Source of the DNA: an uncultured Lachnospiraceae bacterium
Lineage (GTDB): Bacteria > Bacillota > Clostridia > Lachnospirales > Lachnospiraceae
Assembly (NCBI GenBank): GCA_902799015.1
Contig: CADBZI010000013.1
Location: 76,226 to 140,225, forward strand
Length of the DNA stretch: 64,000 nucleotides
Reading direction: 5' to 3'
Within the stretch, counting starts at the first letter, position 1; every line of letters begins with the position of its first letter. Of the stretch, positions 27,677 to 35,691 are shown piece after piece. The position numbers and the translations under genes are program-made. The notes under the pieces were generated by a model. The model searched no databases. It worked only from the letters and a program-made list of their open reading frames with translations, and was not told the origin of the DNA.

Positions 27677-28261
27677 ATGAAGCTGCTGGAAGAACGCATC
27701 AGAAAGGACGGAGTTGTCAAGGAAGGAAATATCCTGAAGGTGGACAGTTTTCTGAATCATCAGATGGATGTGGATCTGTTCAATGAGATGGGGGAAGAAT
27801 TCCGCCGCCTGTTTCAGGACCGGCCGGTCAATAAGATTCTTACCATTGAGGCGTCCGGGATCGGAATCGCCGTGATCGCCGCACAGCATTTCCATGTGCC
27901 GGTTGTCTTTGCGAAGAAGGCACAGAGCGTGAACCTGGACGGTGAGATCTATTCCACAAAGATCGAGTCCTTCACGCACAAAAGAACCTATGACGTGATT
28001 GTATCGAAGAAGTTCCTGAGCAAAGAGGACCACATTCTTGTCATCGATGATTTCCTCGCAAACGGCTGTGCCGTGAACGGACTGATCGATCTGATCCGCT
28101 CCGCCGGGGCAGAGGTTGAGGGTGTAGGGATCGCCGTAGAGAAGGGCTTCCAGACCGGCGGGAAGCTGATTCGTGACAAGGGAATCCGCGTGGAATCCCT
28201 TGCGATTATTGAAAGCATGGACGCGAAGACGGGAGAGATCGTCTTCCGCAGGCAGGACTGA
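27677..28261 (+). CDS. xpt: Xanthine phosphoribosyltransferase
   Basis: A 194-residue purine-salvage enzyme that makes XMP from xanthine and PRPP. The start [12 protein letters not shown], the base-specific segment SFLNHQMDV and the PRPP loop [17 protein letters not shown] (near residue 118) are typical of Xpt. Xpt genes in Bacillota are often preceded by a purine riboswitch; I examined the 106-bp gap and found only the upstream terminator and no such aptamer, so regulation here appears different. Ribosome site is CAGGAGG. Convergent mscL lies downstream. Confidence 0.94.
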   Translation: MKLLEERIRKDGVVKEGNILKVDSFLNHQMDVDLFNEMGEEFRRLFQDRPVNKILTIEASGIGIAVIAAQHFHVPVVFAKKAQSVNLDGEIYSTKIESFTHKRTYDVIVSKKFLSKEDHILVIDDFLANGCAVNGLIDLIRSAGAEVEGVGIAVEKGFQTGGKLIRDKGIRVESLAIIESMDAKTGEIVFRRQD

Positions 28262-28302
28262 AAGAAAAGTGCGGTCTGCAGGCAGGCCTGCACCGCGGTC
28301 TG

Positions 28303-28320
28303 GTCTGCCGGAGGCAGAAC
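28303..28320 (+). repeat. Isolated GTCTGCC-GGA-GGCAGA hairpin, related to the repeat family
   Basis: TCTGCC-GGA-GGCAGA here matches the terminal hairpin of the repeat variant at 35509-35525 (GTCTGCC-GGT-GGCAGAC). It follows another GC-rich dyad (28271-28297) after xpt. It may be a remnant of the element; the match is short, so chance is not excluded. Confidence 0.4.
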
Positions 28321-28327
28321 GAAAAAA

Positions 28328-28353
28328 ACGAGCAGGGACTTATCCCTGCTCGT
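28328..28353. terminator. Bidirectional terminator between xpt and mscL
   Basis: ACGAGCAGGGA/TCCCTGCTCGT, an 11-bp stem with a 4-nt loop. On the - strand it is followed by seven Ts (strong, for mscL); on the + strand by CTGTTTT. Confidence 0.92.
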
Positions 28354-28393
28354 CTGTTTTCCTGATGGATACAGGATCGGATTCCGGATGCTG

Positions 28394-28834
28394 TTATTTT
28401 GACAATTCGCTGGTGCAGAATCCGCATCTGGTCGCCTCGATCGGCACCTCGTTCTTGCAGAACGGGCAGATCTTGGTGGTCGGAGCCTTTTCCGGTTCCG
28501 GCTTGCGCAGCTTGTTCATTCCCTTGATAACAAGGAACAGGACGAAAGCGACAATCAGGAACTGCAGAACATTCTGGATGAAGCTGCCGTAGGCAAACAC
28601 CGCCGCGCCTTCTTCCTTAGCCTGTGCCAGGCTCTTGTAGGAACCGCCGTCAAGGGCGATGAAAAGGCTTGTGAAATCAATCTTGCCGGTTGCAAGTGAG
28701 ATCACAGGCATAATAATGTCATCTACCAGAGAACTGACAATTGTGTTGAAGGCTCCGCCGACGATGACACCGACTGCCATGTCCATGACGTTGCCGCGCA
28801 TGATGAATTCTTTGAATTCGCTGATCATACCCAT
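28394..28834 (-). CDS. mscL: Large-conductance mechanosensitive channel with C-terminal zinc ribbon
   Basis: A 146-residue inner-membrane channel that opens under membrane tension to release solutes after osmotic downshock. The N-terminal helix and TM1 (FIMRGNVMDMAVGVIVGGAF), the periplasmic loop and TM2 (FLIVAFVLFLVIKGMNKL) are standard. The C-terminus, instead of the usual charged helix alone, ends in a CPFC-12-CGFC zinc-ribbon-like module. Start 28834 is set by AAGGGAG about 9 nt upstream; ATG 28828 is the alternative. A palindrome overlaps its probable promoter. Confidence 0.95.
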   Translation of the reverse strand: MGMISEFKEFIMRGNVMDMAVGVIVGGAFNTIVSSLVDDIIMPVISLATGKIDFTSLFIALDGGSYKSLAQAKEEGAAVFAYGSFIQNVLQFLIVAFVLFLVIKGMNKLRKPEPEKAPTTKICPFCKNEVPIEATRCGFCTSELSK

Positions 28835-28904
28835 AAGATTCAACTCCCTTCTGTGAATAATTTTCCTCATCGGATTCAACTTGCTGCATCATTTCATCGC
28901 AACC

Positions 28905-28935
28905 AGTATACCATGGATTCAAGGTTGAATCCATG
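28905..28935 (-). promoter_or_regulatory. mscL promoter -10 with overlapping palindromic operator candidate
   Basis: CATGGATTCAA-GG-TTGAATCCATG (28912-28935) is an 11-bp perfect inverted repeat in the divergent gap between mscL (-) and the nuclease gene (+). Its left arm touches an extended -10 for mscL on the - strand (TGGTATACT, 28905-28913). A dimeric repressor bound there would block mscL and could also affect the rightward gene. Confidence 0.55.
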
Positions 28936-28987
28936 ATAAAATATGCATTGTTCGCGGCACGTGAATGCGTTGGAGGGACCTGACACA

Positions 28988-30031
28988 ATGAAGTTTATCC
29001 ATATGGCGGATGTCCATCTTGGCTGTGAGCCGGACGGCCGGTCGGAGTGGGCACAGGAAAGAAAGAGAGAACTCTGGGAGACTTTCCGCGATTCGATTGC
29101 GGATGCCAAGGGAAAAAAGGCGGATCTGGTTCTCATCGCGGGAGACCTGTTCCACCGGACCCCGGAGCTTTCACAGCTTCGGGAGGTGAATTATCTCCTG
29201 GGATCCTATCCGGAGATCTGCTTTGCGCTGATCGCGGGCAATCATGACTGCTGCAGCCCGGGCAGTGCCTGGGAGGATTTTGATTTTGCACCGAACGTGG
29301 CGTTTTTGGGAAGCCGCGCTGTGGAGTGCATCCGCTTTCCTGCCCTGTCCTGCGAGGTATATGGCTTCTCCTATGACAGGAGCCAGATTACACAGAACGT
29401 ATACGACAGCCTGCATCCGTCGGAGAATGATTGCTTTCACATCCTTCTCGCGCATGGCGGGGACCGTGACCACATTCCGATCGACCCGCGCCGGCTGGCG
29501 CTCTCCGGATTCGATTACATTGCGCTGGGGCATATCCATAAACCGACTGTGATGCTTCCGGGACGGGCCCTCTATCCGGGCGCACTGTCGCCGATCGATG
29601 CGGGAGATGAGGGACCGCACGGATATCTGGAGGGGGAGACACACGGAACTTCGGTTCAGGTGCATTTTGTCAAGAAGGCGCTCCGGGAGTATGTATCTCT
29701 GGCCGTAGACGCAGACGAGTCGGATACCGTGTTCTCCATGCGTGATAAGGTGCAGGCGGCGATCACCCGCCGGGGAAAGGAAAATATCTATAAGATTGTG
29801 ATCCGGGGACAGAGACATCCCGCTGTGCAGTTTGACACAGAGCTGATCCGGTCGGCCGGGATGATTCTGGACGTGAAGGACGAGTCTGTACCGGCCCTGC
29901 ATATCGAGCAGCTGAAGGAGCGTTACCGGGGACAGCTGATCGGGCGGTATATTGAGAGCTTTGAGGCGGCAGCGCCGGGATCTGTGGAGGAGAAGGCACT
30001 GCAGATTGGCCTGGAGGCATTGCTGAGTTGA
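28988..30031 (+). CDS. Metallophosphoesterase, YhaO/SbcD-like DNA exonuclease
   Basis: A 347-residue calcineurin-like phosphoesterase. All metal-site motifs are visible: MADVHLG near residue 5, AGDLFHR, AGNHD, LLAHGGDRDH and ALGHIHKP. The C-terminal part is a capping domain as in YhaO and SbcD, which pair with an SMC-like ATPase to process DNA ends. The next gene, 27 bp on, encodes such an ATPase, so the two probably form a nuclease complex. Start 28988 (MKFIHMADVHLG) has GGAGGG upstream; an earlier in-frame start lacks support. The precise substrate is unknown. Confidence 0.9.
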   Translation: MKFIHMADVHLGCEPDGRSEWAQERKRELWETFRDSIADAKGKKADLVLIAGDLFHRTPELSQLREVNYLLGSYPEICFALIAGNHDCCSPGSAWEDFDFAPNVAFLGSRAVECIRFPALSCEVYGFSYDRSQITQNVYDSLHPSENDCFHILLAHGGDRDHIPIDPRRLALSGFDYIALGHIHKPTVMLPGRALYPGALSPIDAGDEGPHGYLEGETHGTSVQVHFVKKALREYVSLAVDADESDTVFSMRDKVQAAITRRGKENIYKIVIRGQRHPAVQFDTELIRSAGMILDVKDESVPALHIEQLKERYRGQLIGRYIESFEAAAPGSVEEKALQIGLEALLS

Positions 30032-30058
30032 GTATCCTGTTGCTAAGTGGAATAACCT

Positions 30059-31954
30059 ATGGAAATTATACAGCTTCACTTGAAACATTTCGGAAAGTTC
30101 ACGGATTACCGGCTTGATCTGCATGCGGGGATCAATATCATCTCCGGCGGGAATGAAACCGGGAAGAGTACGCTGCATGCTTTTATCCGTGCGATGCTCT
30201 ACGGGCTTACAAGGAACCGCTCACGGAGTCTGGATGAGTATCAGCTGCGGGAGCCATGGGAGAATCCGGCGTATTTTTCCGGTTCCATGAAACTTTTGTA
30301 TGAAGGAAAGATCTACCGGATTGACCGGAACTTCGGCCGCAGGCAGGAGCAGGTTGAGGTGATCTGTGAAACCGACGGAACGAAGGCAGCCGATCCGGCT
30401 GCGGCGATTTCGGCATTTACGGGCGGCCTTTCAGAGGCAGACTTTGACAACACCGTATTCATCCGGCAGGCGGGATCCGAGGCAGGTGGACAGCTGGGAG
30501 AGCGGCTGAGAGATTACCTGATCAATGCGGACCAGAGCGCGGATGACTCTGTGGATGTATCTGCCGCGTCGGAAAAGCTGAAGAAAAGACGGAAAAAGAC
30601 CGAGAGTGAGAAAAATGAAGCGCTGCGGGAGATAGAAGCGCAGATTCAGGAGAAAACCCGGGAATCGGAATATGTAACCAGGGACCTGGAGCGGCTGCTG
30701 GAGAAGCGGTCGAAGGAAAGCGTGCAGGGGGAGAGCAAGGCGCCCTTTGAGCGGATCGAAGAAGGAAGCATCCAGGGCGGTATGCAGCAGATCGGCGCGG
30801 CGGCAGGAGCAGCGCAGAAGGCCGGAGCCGATCAGGCCGCAGAGGCAGTGCAGGCAACGGATACAGCCACATCAGAGAAAGCAGCACAGGCGGAGGATGC
30901 GGTCCGGCCGGAAGAATCCGCAGTGCCAGGGGAGGACGCTCCGCCGGCTCAGCCGGAGGATACGGAAGGCGTACTGCTTCCGGCAGCGGTATTTCTTTCC
31001 TTTGCGGCGGCGATTCTGATGTGTGTGTGCGCCTGGATTACGACGGATCATAGAATGCGCTATGGGATGCTGGCAGGAGCAGTGCTTACCGGGATCGTGG
31101 CTGTCTGCCTGCTTTACAGAGTGCTTCATCCTGTCTCGAAGACGGAGCGGATCCGAAAGCGGGCGAAGCGGGAGGAGTTTCTGAACCGGCATCTGGGCTT
31201 TCGGGAGGATCCGGACGATCCGGCTGACCGGGCAGAGGCAATGCGCCGTCAGCAAAAGGCCCGGGACCAGATCCTGAGGGCAAGGGAAGAAGAGGCACGC
31301 AGGGAAGAAGAGGTTAGACAGCAGCAGCGCCTGGAGATGGAACAATCCCTTCAGAATCAAGAGGCGGAGGACAGGCTGCGCCGCGGCGCTCAGGTGCAGA
31401 GAATTGCCAGATCCCAGCTGCTTGACAGGGAGATCTCTCTCAGAAGAGAAAAGCTGGAGGAGCTGCGGAAGGAACTGGAGGAGCTGTACCGGAAAAAGGC
31501 GGCTCTGTCACGGTATGACGAGGAGATCCGGGCGATCGAACTGGCCCGGAGCAGGATTCAGGAGCTGTCCGGGAATCTCTATCATGAAAGCGGCGCGGAC
31601 TTCGCGAAGGAGGTATCCGCTATTCTGTCAGTGCTGACAGACGGACGTTATACCAGGATCTCTCTGGATGAGAAGAATCTGATCCGGCTGAATACGCCGG
31701 ATAAGCTGCTGAGTGTGGACCAGGTCAGCTACGGAACGATGCAGCAGGTGTACTTTGCCCTGCGCCTTGCGTCTGCAGGTCTTCTGTCAGGCGGATCCGA
31801 GGTTCCGATTCTTCTGGATGAGCCTTTTGCAATGTATGATGAGAAACGGCTGGAGCGCGCGCTTCGAATTCTGGCAGGCAGTGCAAGGCAGGTAATTCTG
31901 TTTTCCTGCCAGACAAGGGAGCTGGATCTTCTGGAGAAAATGGGTCTGGCTTGA
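30059..31954 (+). CDS. SMC-like AAA ATPase, YhaN family (short form)
   Basis: A 631-residue SMC/Rad50-like ATPase likely to partner the upstream phosphoesterase. Residues 1-150 hold the N-terminal half-site with Walker A GGNETGKST (near residue 31), and residues 510-631 the C-terminal half with signature LSVDQVSYGTMQQ and Walker B VPILLDEPFAMYD. Between them lie coiled-coil segments (residues 170-225 and 390-500), an Ala/Glu/Pro-rich linker (240-305) and two predicted transmembrane helices (about 310-350), which would anchor it to the membrane. Bacillus YhaN, which also has central membrane segments, is about 960 residues, so the coiled coils here are much shorter. Confidence 0.85.
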   Translation: MEIIQLHLKHFGKFTDYRLDLHAGINIISGGNETGKSTLHAFIRAMLYGLTRNRSRSLDEYQLREPWENPAYFSGSMKLLYEGKIYRIDRNFGRRQEQVEVICETDGTKAADPAAAISAFTGGLSEADFDNTVFIRQAGSEAGGQLGERLRDYLINADQSADDSVDVSAASEKLKKRRKKTESEKNEALREIEAQIQEKTRESEYVTRDLERLLEKRSKESVQGESKAPFERIEEGSIQGGMQQIGAAAGAAQKAGADQAAEAVQATDTATSEKAAQAEDAVRPEESAVPGEDAPPAQPEDTEGVLLPAAVFLSFAAAILMCVCAWITTDHRMRYGMLAGAVLTGIVAVCLLYRVLHPVSKTERIRKRAKREEFLNRHLGFREDPDDPADRAEAMRRQQKARDQILRAREEEARREEEVRQQQRLEMEQSLQNQEAEDRLRRGAQVQRIARSQLLDREISLRREKLEELRKELEELYRKKAALSRYDEEIRAIELARSRIQELSGNLYHESGADFAKEVSAILSVLTDGRYTRISLDEKNLIRLNTPDKLLSVDQVSYGTMQQVYFALRLASAGLLSGGSEVPILLDEPFAMYDEKRLERALRILAGSARQVILFSCQTRELDLLEKMGLA

Positions 31955-31979
31955 CTTTTGTCTATGTGATAGGTAAGAT
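31951..31979 (+). promoter_or_regulatory. Possible promoter of the IMP cyclohydrolase-AICAR transformylase pair
   Basis: TTGACT (31951-31956), 17-nt spacer, TAAGAT (31974-31979), overlapping the end of the ATPase gene, about 50 bp before the next start. Confidence 0.5.
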
Positions 31980-32029
31980 CTGAATTGCTTTTGTCGAAGA
32001 AAACCAGCACAAATGAGGTAAGATATCCT

Positions 32030-32779
32030 ATGGTACAAAAGAATCTTTCGAAGGAACTGGCGGCCAACACCTATCCGGGACGCGGGATCGTTGTCGGACG
32101 TTCCAAGGACGGACGATATGCGGTGACCGCGTATTTTATTATGGGACGGTCCGCAAACAGCAGAAACCGTGTCTTCGTGGAGGATGGAGAAGGAATCCGC
32201 ACCCAGGCAGCGGACCCGTCAAAGATGGAGGACCCGAGCCTGATCATCTACGCACCGGTGCGGGTGCTCGGAACCAATACGATTGTCACAAACGGAGACC
32301 AGACCGACACGATCTATCAGGGACTGATGGACGGCAAAACCTTTGGAGAGTCTTTGAAGGTCCGTACATTTGAACCGGACGCGCCGAACTATACGCCCAG
32401 AATCTCCGCTCTGATGGACATCCGCGGGGGCGAATACGAATATAAGATGCATATCATCAAAAGCGCGGATTCCGATCCTGATTCCAGCGTACACTTTACC
32501 TTCAGCTATGAGAATCCGAAGGCAGGGGAGGGACATTTTATCCATACCTATCTGTCAGACGGAAACCCGCTGCCGAGCTTCGAGGGAGAACCGGAGCGTG
32601 TCGGCATCAGCGGCGATATCGATGCATTCACGGATGAGGTGTGGGAGAGTCTGAATGAGGAGAACAAGGTTTCTCTGTTTGTGCGGTATATTGATATCCG
32701 GACCGGTGCATATGAGACCCGCATTGTGAACAAGCTCAGTGCTTCAGCCGCCGCAGCAGGTGAGAAAGAAAGGACATGA
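32030..32779 (+). CDS. IMP cyclohydrolase, PurO-like
   Basis: A 249-residue protein of the IMP_cyclohyd family, first known from archaeal PurO, which closes the purine ring (FAICAR to IMP). The N-terminal PGRGIVVGRSKDG and the following GRSANSRNRVF are family hallmarks. Start 32030 (MVQKNLSKELAANTYPGRG) has GAGG about 11 nt upstream. The partner transformylase is encoded 3 bp downstream, so the last two steps of IMP synthesis are split over two adjacent genes in place of a bifunctional PurH. The activity is inferred from family and context. Confidence 0.88.
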   Translation: MVQKNLSKELAANTYPGRGIVVGRSKDGRYAVTAYFIMGRSANSRNRVFVEDGEGIRTQAADPSKMEDPSLIIYAPVRVLGTNTIVTNGDQTDTIYQGLMDGKTFGESLKVRTFEPDAPNYTPRISALMDIRGGEYEYKMHIIKSADSDPDSSVHFTFSYENPKAGEGHFIHTYLSDGNPLPSFEGEPERVGISGDIDAFTDEVWESLNEENKVSLFVRYIDIRTGAYETRIVNKLSASAAAAGEKERT

Positions 32780-32782
32780 CTT

Positions 32783-33964
32783 ATGAATGAAATGACTCTG
32801 AAATATGGCTGCAACCCAAATCAGAAGCCGTCCCGCGTGTTCATGCAGGACGGAGAGGATCTTCCGATTCAGGTATTGAACGGAAAGCCGGGTTACATCA
32901 ACCTTTTGGACGCATTGAACGGCTGGCAGCTGGTCAGTGAACTGAAAAGAGAGACTTCTCTTCCGGCAGCAACGTCTTTTAAGCACGTGTCCCCCGCCGG
33001 CGCGGCGGTTGGCCTTCCGCTGACCGATGTACTGAGAAAGATCTACTGGGTGGATGATCTCAAAGAGGATCTGTCCCCGCTTGCCTGTGCCTATGCCAGA
33101 GCGCGCGGCGCGGACCGGATGAGCTCCTTCGGAGACTTTATCTCCCTGTCGGATGTGTGCGACGAGGATACCGCACGGCTGATCAAACGGGAGGTATCGG
33201 ACGGCGTGATCGCACCGGGATATACACAAGAGGCATTGGAGATTCTCAGGAGCAAGAAGAAGGGCAATTACGTTGTCCTGCAGATGGACCCGTCCTACCG
33301 GCCGCAGGAGCTGGAGCGGAAGATGGTGTATGGAATCACCTTCGAACAGGGGCGGCAGAATCTGGTGATCGATGATGATTTCCTGAAAAATGTCGTGACG
33401 AAAAACAAGGATCTGCCAAAGGCGGCGATCCGGGACATCAAGATCTCTCTGATCACGCTGAAGTATACACAGTCCAATTCCGTGTGCTTCGTCAAGGACG
33501 GCCAGGCCATCGGCATCGGTGCCGGGCAGCAGTCCAGAGTACATTGCACCAGGCTTGCGGGCTCCAAGGCAGACAACTGGTATCTGAGGCAGAGCGAGAA
33601 GGTGCTGAACCTTCCGTTCAGGAAGGACATCGGACGGGCGGACCGGGACAATGCGATCGATGTCTATATCGGGGAATGGCCGGAGGATGTGCTTGGCGAA
33701 GGTGCCTGGCAGAGGGTATTCACCGAGCGGCCGGCAGAATTCACGAAGGAAGAAAAGAGAGCGTGGCTGGACACAATGGAAGGCGTAACGCTGGGATCGG
33801 ATGCATTTTTCCCGTTCTCTGACAACATTGACCGTGCGTACAAGAGCGGTGTGAAATACGTCGCCGAGCCGGGCGGAAGCATCCGGGATGACCTGGTCAT
33901 CGAACGCTGTGACGATTTTGGAATGGTGATGGTGTTCACCGGGATCAGGCTGTTCCACCACTGA
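32783..33964 (+). CDS. AICAR transformylase (PurH C-terminal-type, stand-alone)
   Basis: A 393-residue phosphoribosylaminoimidazolecarboxamide formyltransferase that formylates AICAR using 10-formyl-tetrahydrofolate. It matches only the transformylase half of PurH: KYGCNPNQKPSRVF at the start, the catalytic SFKHVSPAGAA near residue 69, GIGAGQQSRVHCTRLAG and the C-terminal SDAFFPFSDN with VAEPGGSIRD. No MGS-like cyclohydrolase domain is present. The upstream PurO-like protein supplies that activity. Start 32783 has AAGGA at about 9 nt; an ATG three codons in is an alternative. Confidence 0.93.
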   Translation: MNEMTLKYGCNPNQKPSRVFMQDGEDLPIQVLNGKPGYINLLDALNGWQLVSELKRETSLPAATSFKHVSPAGAAVGLPLTDVLRKIYWVDDLKEDLSPLACAYARARGADRMSSFGDFISLSDVCDEDTARLIKREVSDGVIAPGYTQEALEILRSKKKGNYVVLQMDPSYRPQELERKMVYGITFEQGRQNLVIDDDFLKNVVTKNKDLPKAAIRDIKISLITLKYTQSNSVCFVKDGQAIGIGAGQQSRVHCTRLAGSKADNWYLRQSEKVLNLPFRKDIGRADRDNAIDVYIGEWPEDVLGEGAWQRVFTERPAEFTKEEKRAWLDTMEGVTLGSDAFFPFSDNIDRAYKSGVKYVAEPGGSIRDDLVIERCDDFGMVMVFTGIRLFHH

Positions 33965-33994
33965 GGAAACAATCAAAAATGAGAGGATACTGCT

Positions 33995-35392
33995 ATGTAT
34001 CAGATAGACTATAAGAATCCGGTTCATATCTACTTTTGCGGAATCGGCGGAATCAGTATGAGCGGACTGGCCTCCGTGCTGCTTGGAAGAGGATTTCGGG
34101 TGACCGGATCCGATTCGAAGCTTTCTCCGCTGACAGAACTGCTCACACAGCAGGGCGCAAAGATCTACTGTCCGCAGAGTGCCGACAACATTACCGCGGA
34201 CATTGATGTGATGGTTTGCACTGCGGCGATCCATCCGGACAACCCGGAATACGCCGCTGCGCTTTCAGCCGGTATCCCGATGCTGACCAGGGCACAGCTG
34301 CTCGGGCAGATTATGGATCACTACGAGAATTCTGTTGCTGTTTCCGGTACGCATGGCAAGACAACGGTTACCTCCATGCTCTCCTGCATTCTGCTGAGCG
34401 CGGATCTGGATCCGACAATCTCAGTCGGCGGGATACTGAAGGAGATCGGCGGCAATATCCGTGTCGGCCGCTCGGAGAATTTTATCGCAGAGGCCTGCGA
34501 GTATACCAACAGTTTCCTCAGCCTGAGACCGAAGATCGGACTGATCCTGAACATTGACGCGGATCACCTGGACTTTTTCAAGGATCTGGACGATATCAGA
34601 CGTTCCTTCCACCGCTTTGCGAAGAACATCAAAGAGGGCGGCACCCTCATCCTGAACGGAACCATTCCGCATCCGGATGAGATTACGGAAGGAATCGATG
34701 CCGGGGTGATTACCTACGGAACACCTCAGTCCGATTATACCAGTGCACAGATCACCTATGATGCATTCGGAGCGGGGACCTTCCATGTGCTTCACCGGGG
34801 CGAGGACCTGGGCGTATTCAAGCTCCATGTTCCCGGGAAGCATAATGTTTCAAACGCAGTTTGCGCCATCGCTGCCGCGGACCAGATGGGAATCTCCATG
34901 GAAGACTGCAGGAAGGGGCTTGACGCATTTCACGGAGCGGACAGAAGATTCCAGATCAAAGGCAGGCTGAAGAGCGGTGCCACCGTAATCGATGATTACG
35001 CGCACCATCCGACAGAGATCCGCGCAACCCTTGAAGCTGCCGGGAATTATCCTCACAAAAAGATCTGGTGCGTCTTCCAGCCGCACACCTACACACGGAC
35101 AAAGGCGCTGATGAACGGCTTCGCGGAAGCGCTGTGCATCGCGGACGGAGTGGTGCTTGCCCCGATCTACGCGGCGCGGGAAACCGACAACCTGGGCATC
35201 AGCTCGGATACGCTGCGCCAGAATATCGCCAACCGCGGAACCGACGCCTGGTATTTCCCGACCTTTGAAAAGATCGAAGACTTTCTGCTGACGCACGCTT
35301 CCGATGGAGATCTCGTGATCACCGTCGGCGCGGGGGATGTCGTCCGCGTAGGAGAAGAGATGCTCGCGCGGGACGAAGCGGCCGGAATCTGA
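33995..35392 (+). CDS. murC: UDP-N-acetylmuramate--L-alanine ligase
   Basis: A 465-residue Mur ligase that adds L-alanine to UDP-MurNAc, the first step of the peptide stem. The N-terminal Rossmann domain starts with HIYFCGIGGISMSGLA, the P-loop is VSGTHGKTTVTSML (near residue 110), and the C-terminal domain has DDYAHHPTEIRATL and VFQPHTYTRT. Length and layout are standard. It follows the AICAR transformylase by 30 bp and ends with a strong hairpin, apparently the last gene of that unit. The other mur genes of this window are 14 kb upstream. Confidence 0.96.
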   Translation: MYQIDYKNPVHIYFCGIGGISMSGLASVLLGRGFRVTGSDSKLSPLTELLTQQGAKIYCPQSADNITADIDVMVCTAAIHPDNPEYAAALSAGIPMLTRAQLLGQIMDHYENSVAVSGTHGKTTVTSMLSCILLSADLDPTISVGGILKEIGGNIRVGRSENFIAEACEYTNSFLSLRPKIGLILNIDADHLDFFKDLDDIRRSFHRFAKNIKEGGTLILNGTIPHPDEITEGIDAGVITYGTPQSDYTSAQITYDAFGAGTFHVLHRGEDLGVFKLHVPGKHNVSNAVCAIAAADQMGISMEDCRKGLDAFHGADRRFQIKGRLKSGATVIDDYAHHPTEIRATLEAAGNYPHKKIWCVFQPHTYTRTKALMNGFAEALCIADGVVLAPIYAARETDNLGISSDTLRQNIANRGTDAWYFPTFEKIEDFLLTHASDGDLVITVGAGDVVRVGEEMLARDEAAGI

Positions 35393-35405
35393 GAGATCAG
35401 GGAAA

Positions 35406-35442
35406 CCGGGGATCTGTACAGGAGGATTGTACAGATCCCCGG
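35406..35442 (+). terminator. Hairpin after murC
   Basis: A 15-bp perfect stem CCGGGGATCTGTACA/TGTACAGATCCCCGG with a 7-nt loop. No T run follows, so it may stabilise the mRNA end rather than terminate alone. Confidence 0.65.
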
Positions 35443-35447
35443 CTGAC

Positions 35448-35474
35448 ATCTCAGTGGGGTGCCCCCACTGAGAG
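35448..35474 (+). repeat. Compact ATCTCAGTGGGG hairpin, companion of the 84-bp repeat
   Basis: ATCTCAGTGGGG is followed after three bases (TGC) by CCCCACTGAGAG, giving an 11-bp stem. It is the same arm as at 3509-3592, without the inner material, and again sits directly 5' of a repeat-family member. Confidence 0.75.
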
Positions 35475-35476
35475 CA

Positions 35477-35530
35477 GCCTCCGGCGGATGCCGCGCGCTC
35501 GGGCGCAGGTCTGCCGGTGGCAGACTTGAA
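35477..35530 (+). repeat. Short variant (54 bp) of the structured repeat
   Basis: It opens with the same GCCTCCGGCGGAT and closes with the same CTTGAA as the 84-bp copies, but the middle is shorter and the terminal hairpin is GTCTGCC-GGT-GGCAGAC in place of AAGAACGCC-GTT-GGCGTTCTT. The stem sequence is replaced while hairpin, 3-nt loop and flanks are kept. The next 75 bp up to the -10 at 35609 show nothing I recognise. Confidence 0.7.
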
Positions 35531-35605
35531 TATGTCTCACATATTCATGTGGATTTCTTTGTAGATAAGTCGTGGACAGATTCCCTTAAAAGAATCTGCC
35601 GGATA

Positions 35606-35614
35606 TGGTATACT
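35606..35614 (+). promoter_or_regulatory. Extended -10 promoter of the DnaD-like gene
   Basis: TGGTATACT (hexamer 35609-35614) with a weak TTAAAA-like -35. The same TGGTATACT string occurs before glgC and on the - strand before mscL. Confidence 0.5.
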
Positions 35615-35691
35615 TCAAAGCGTCGGCTGCGCTCTGTCTTAGGGAGACGACAGAGCACAGCCGTTTGGCTTAAGGGGCCGGGGGAGTGCGT

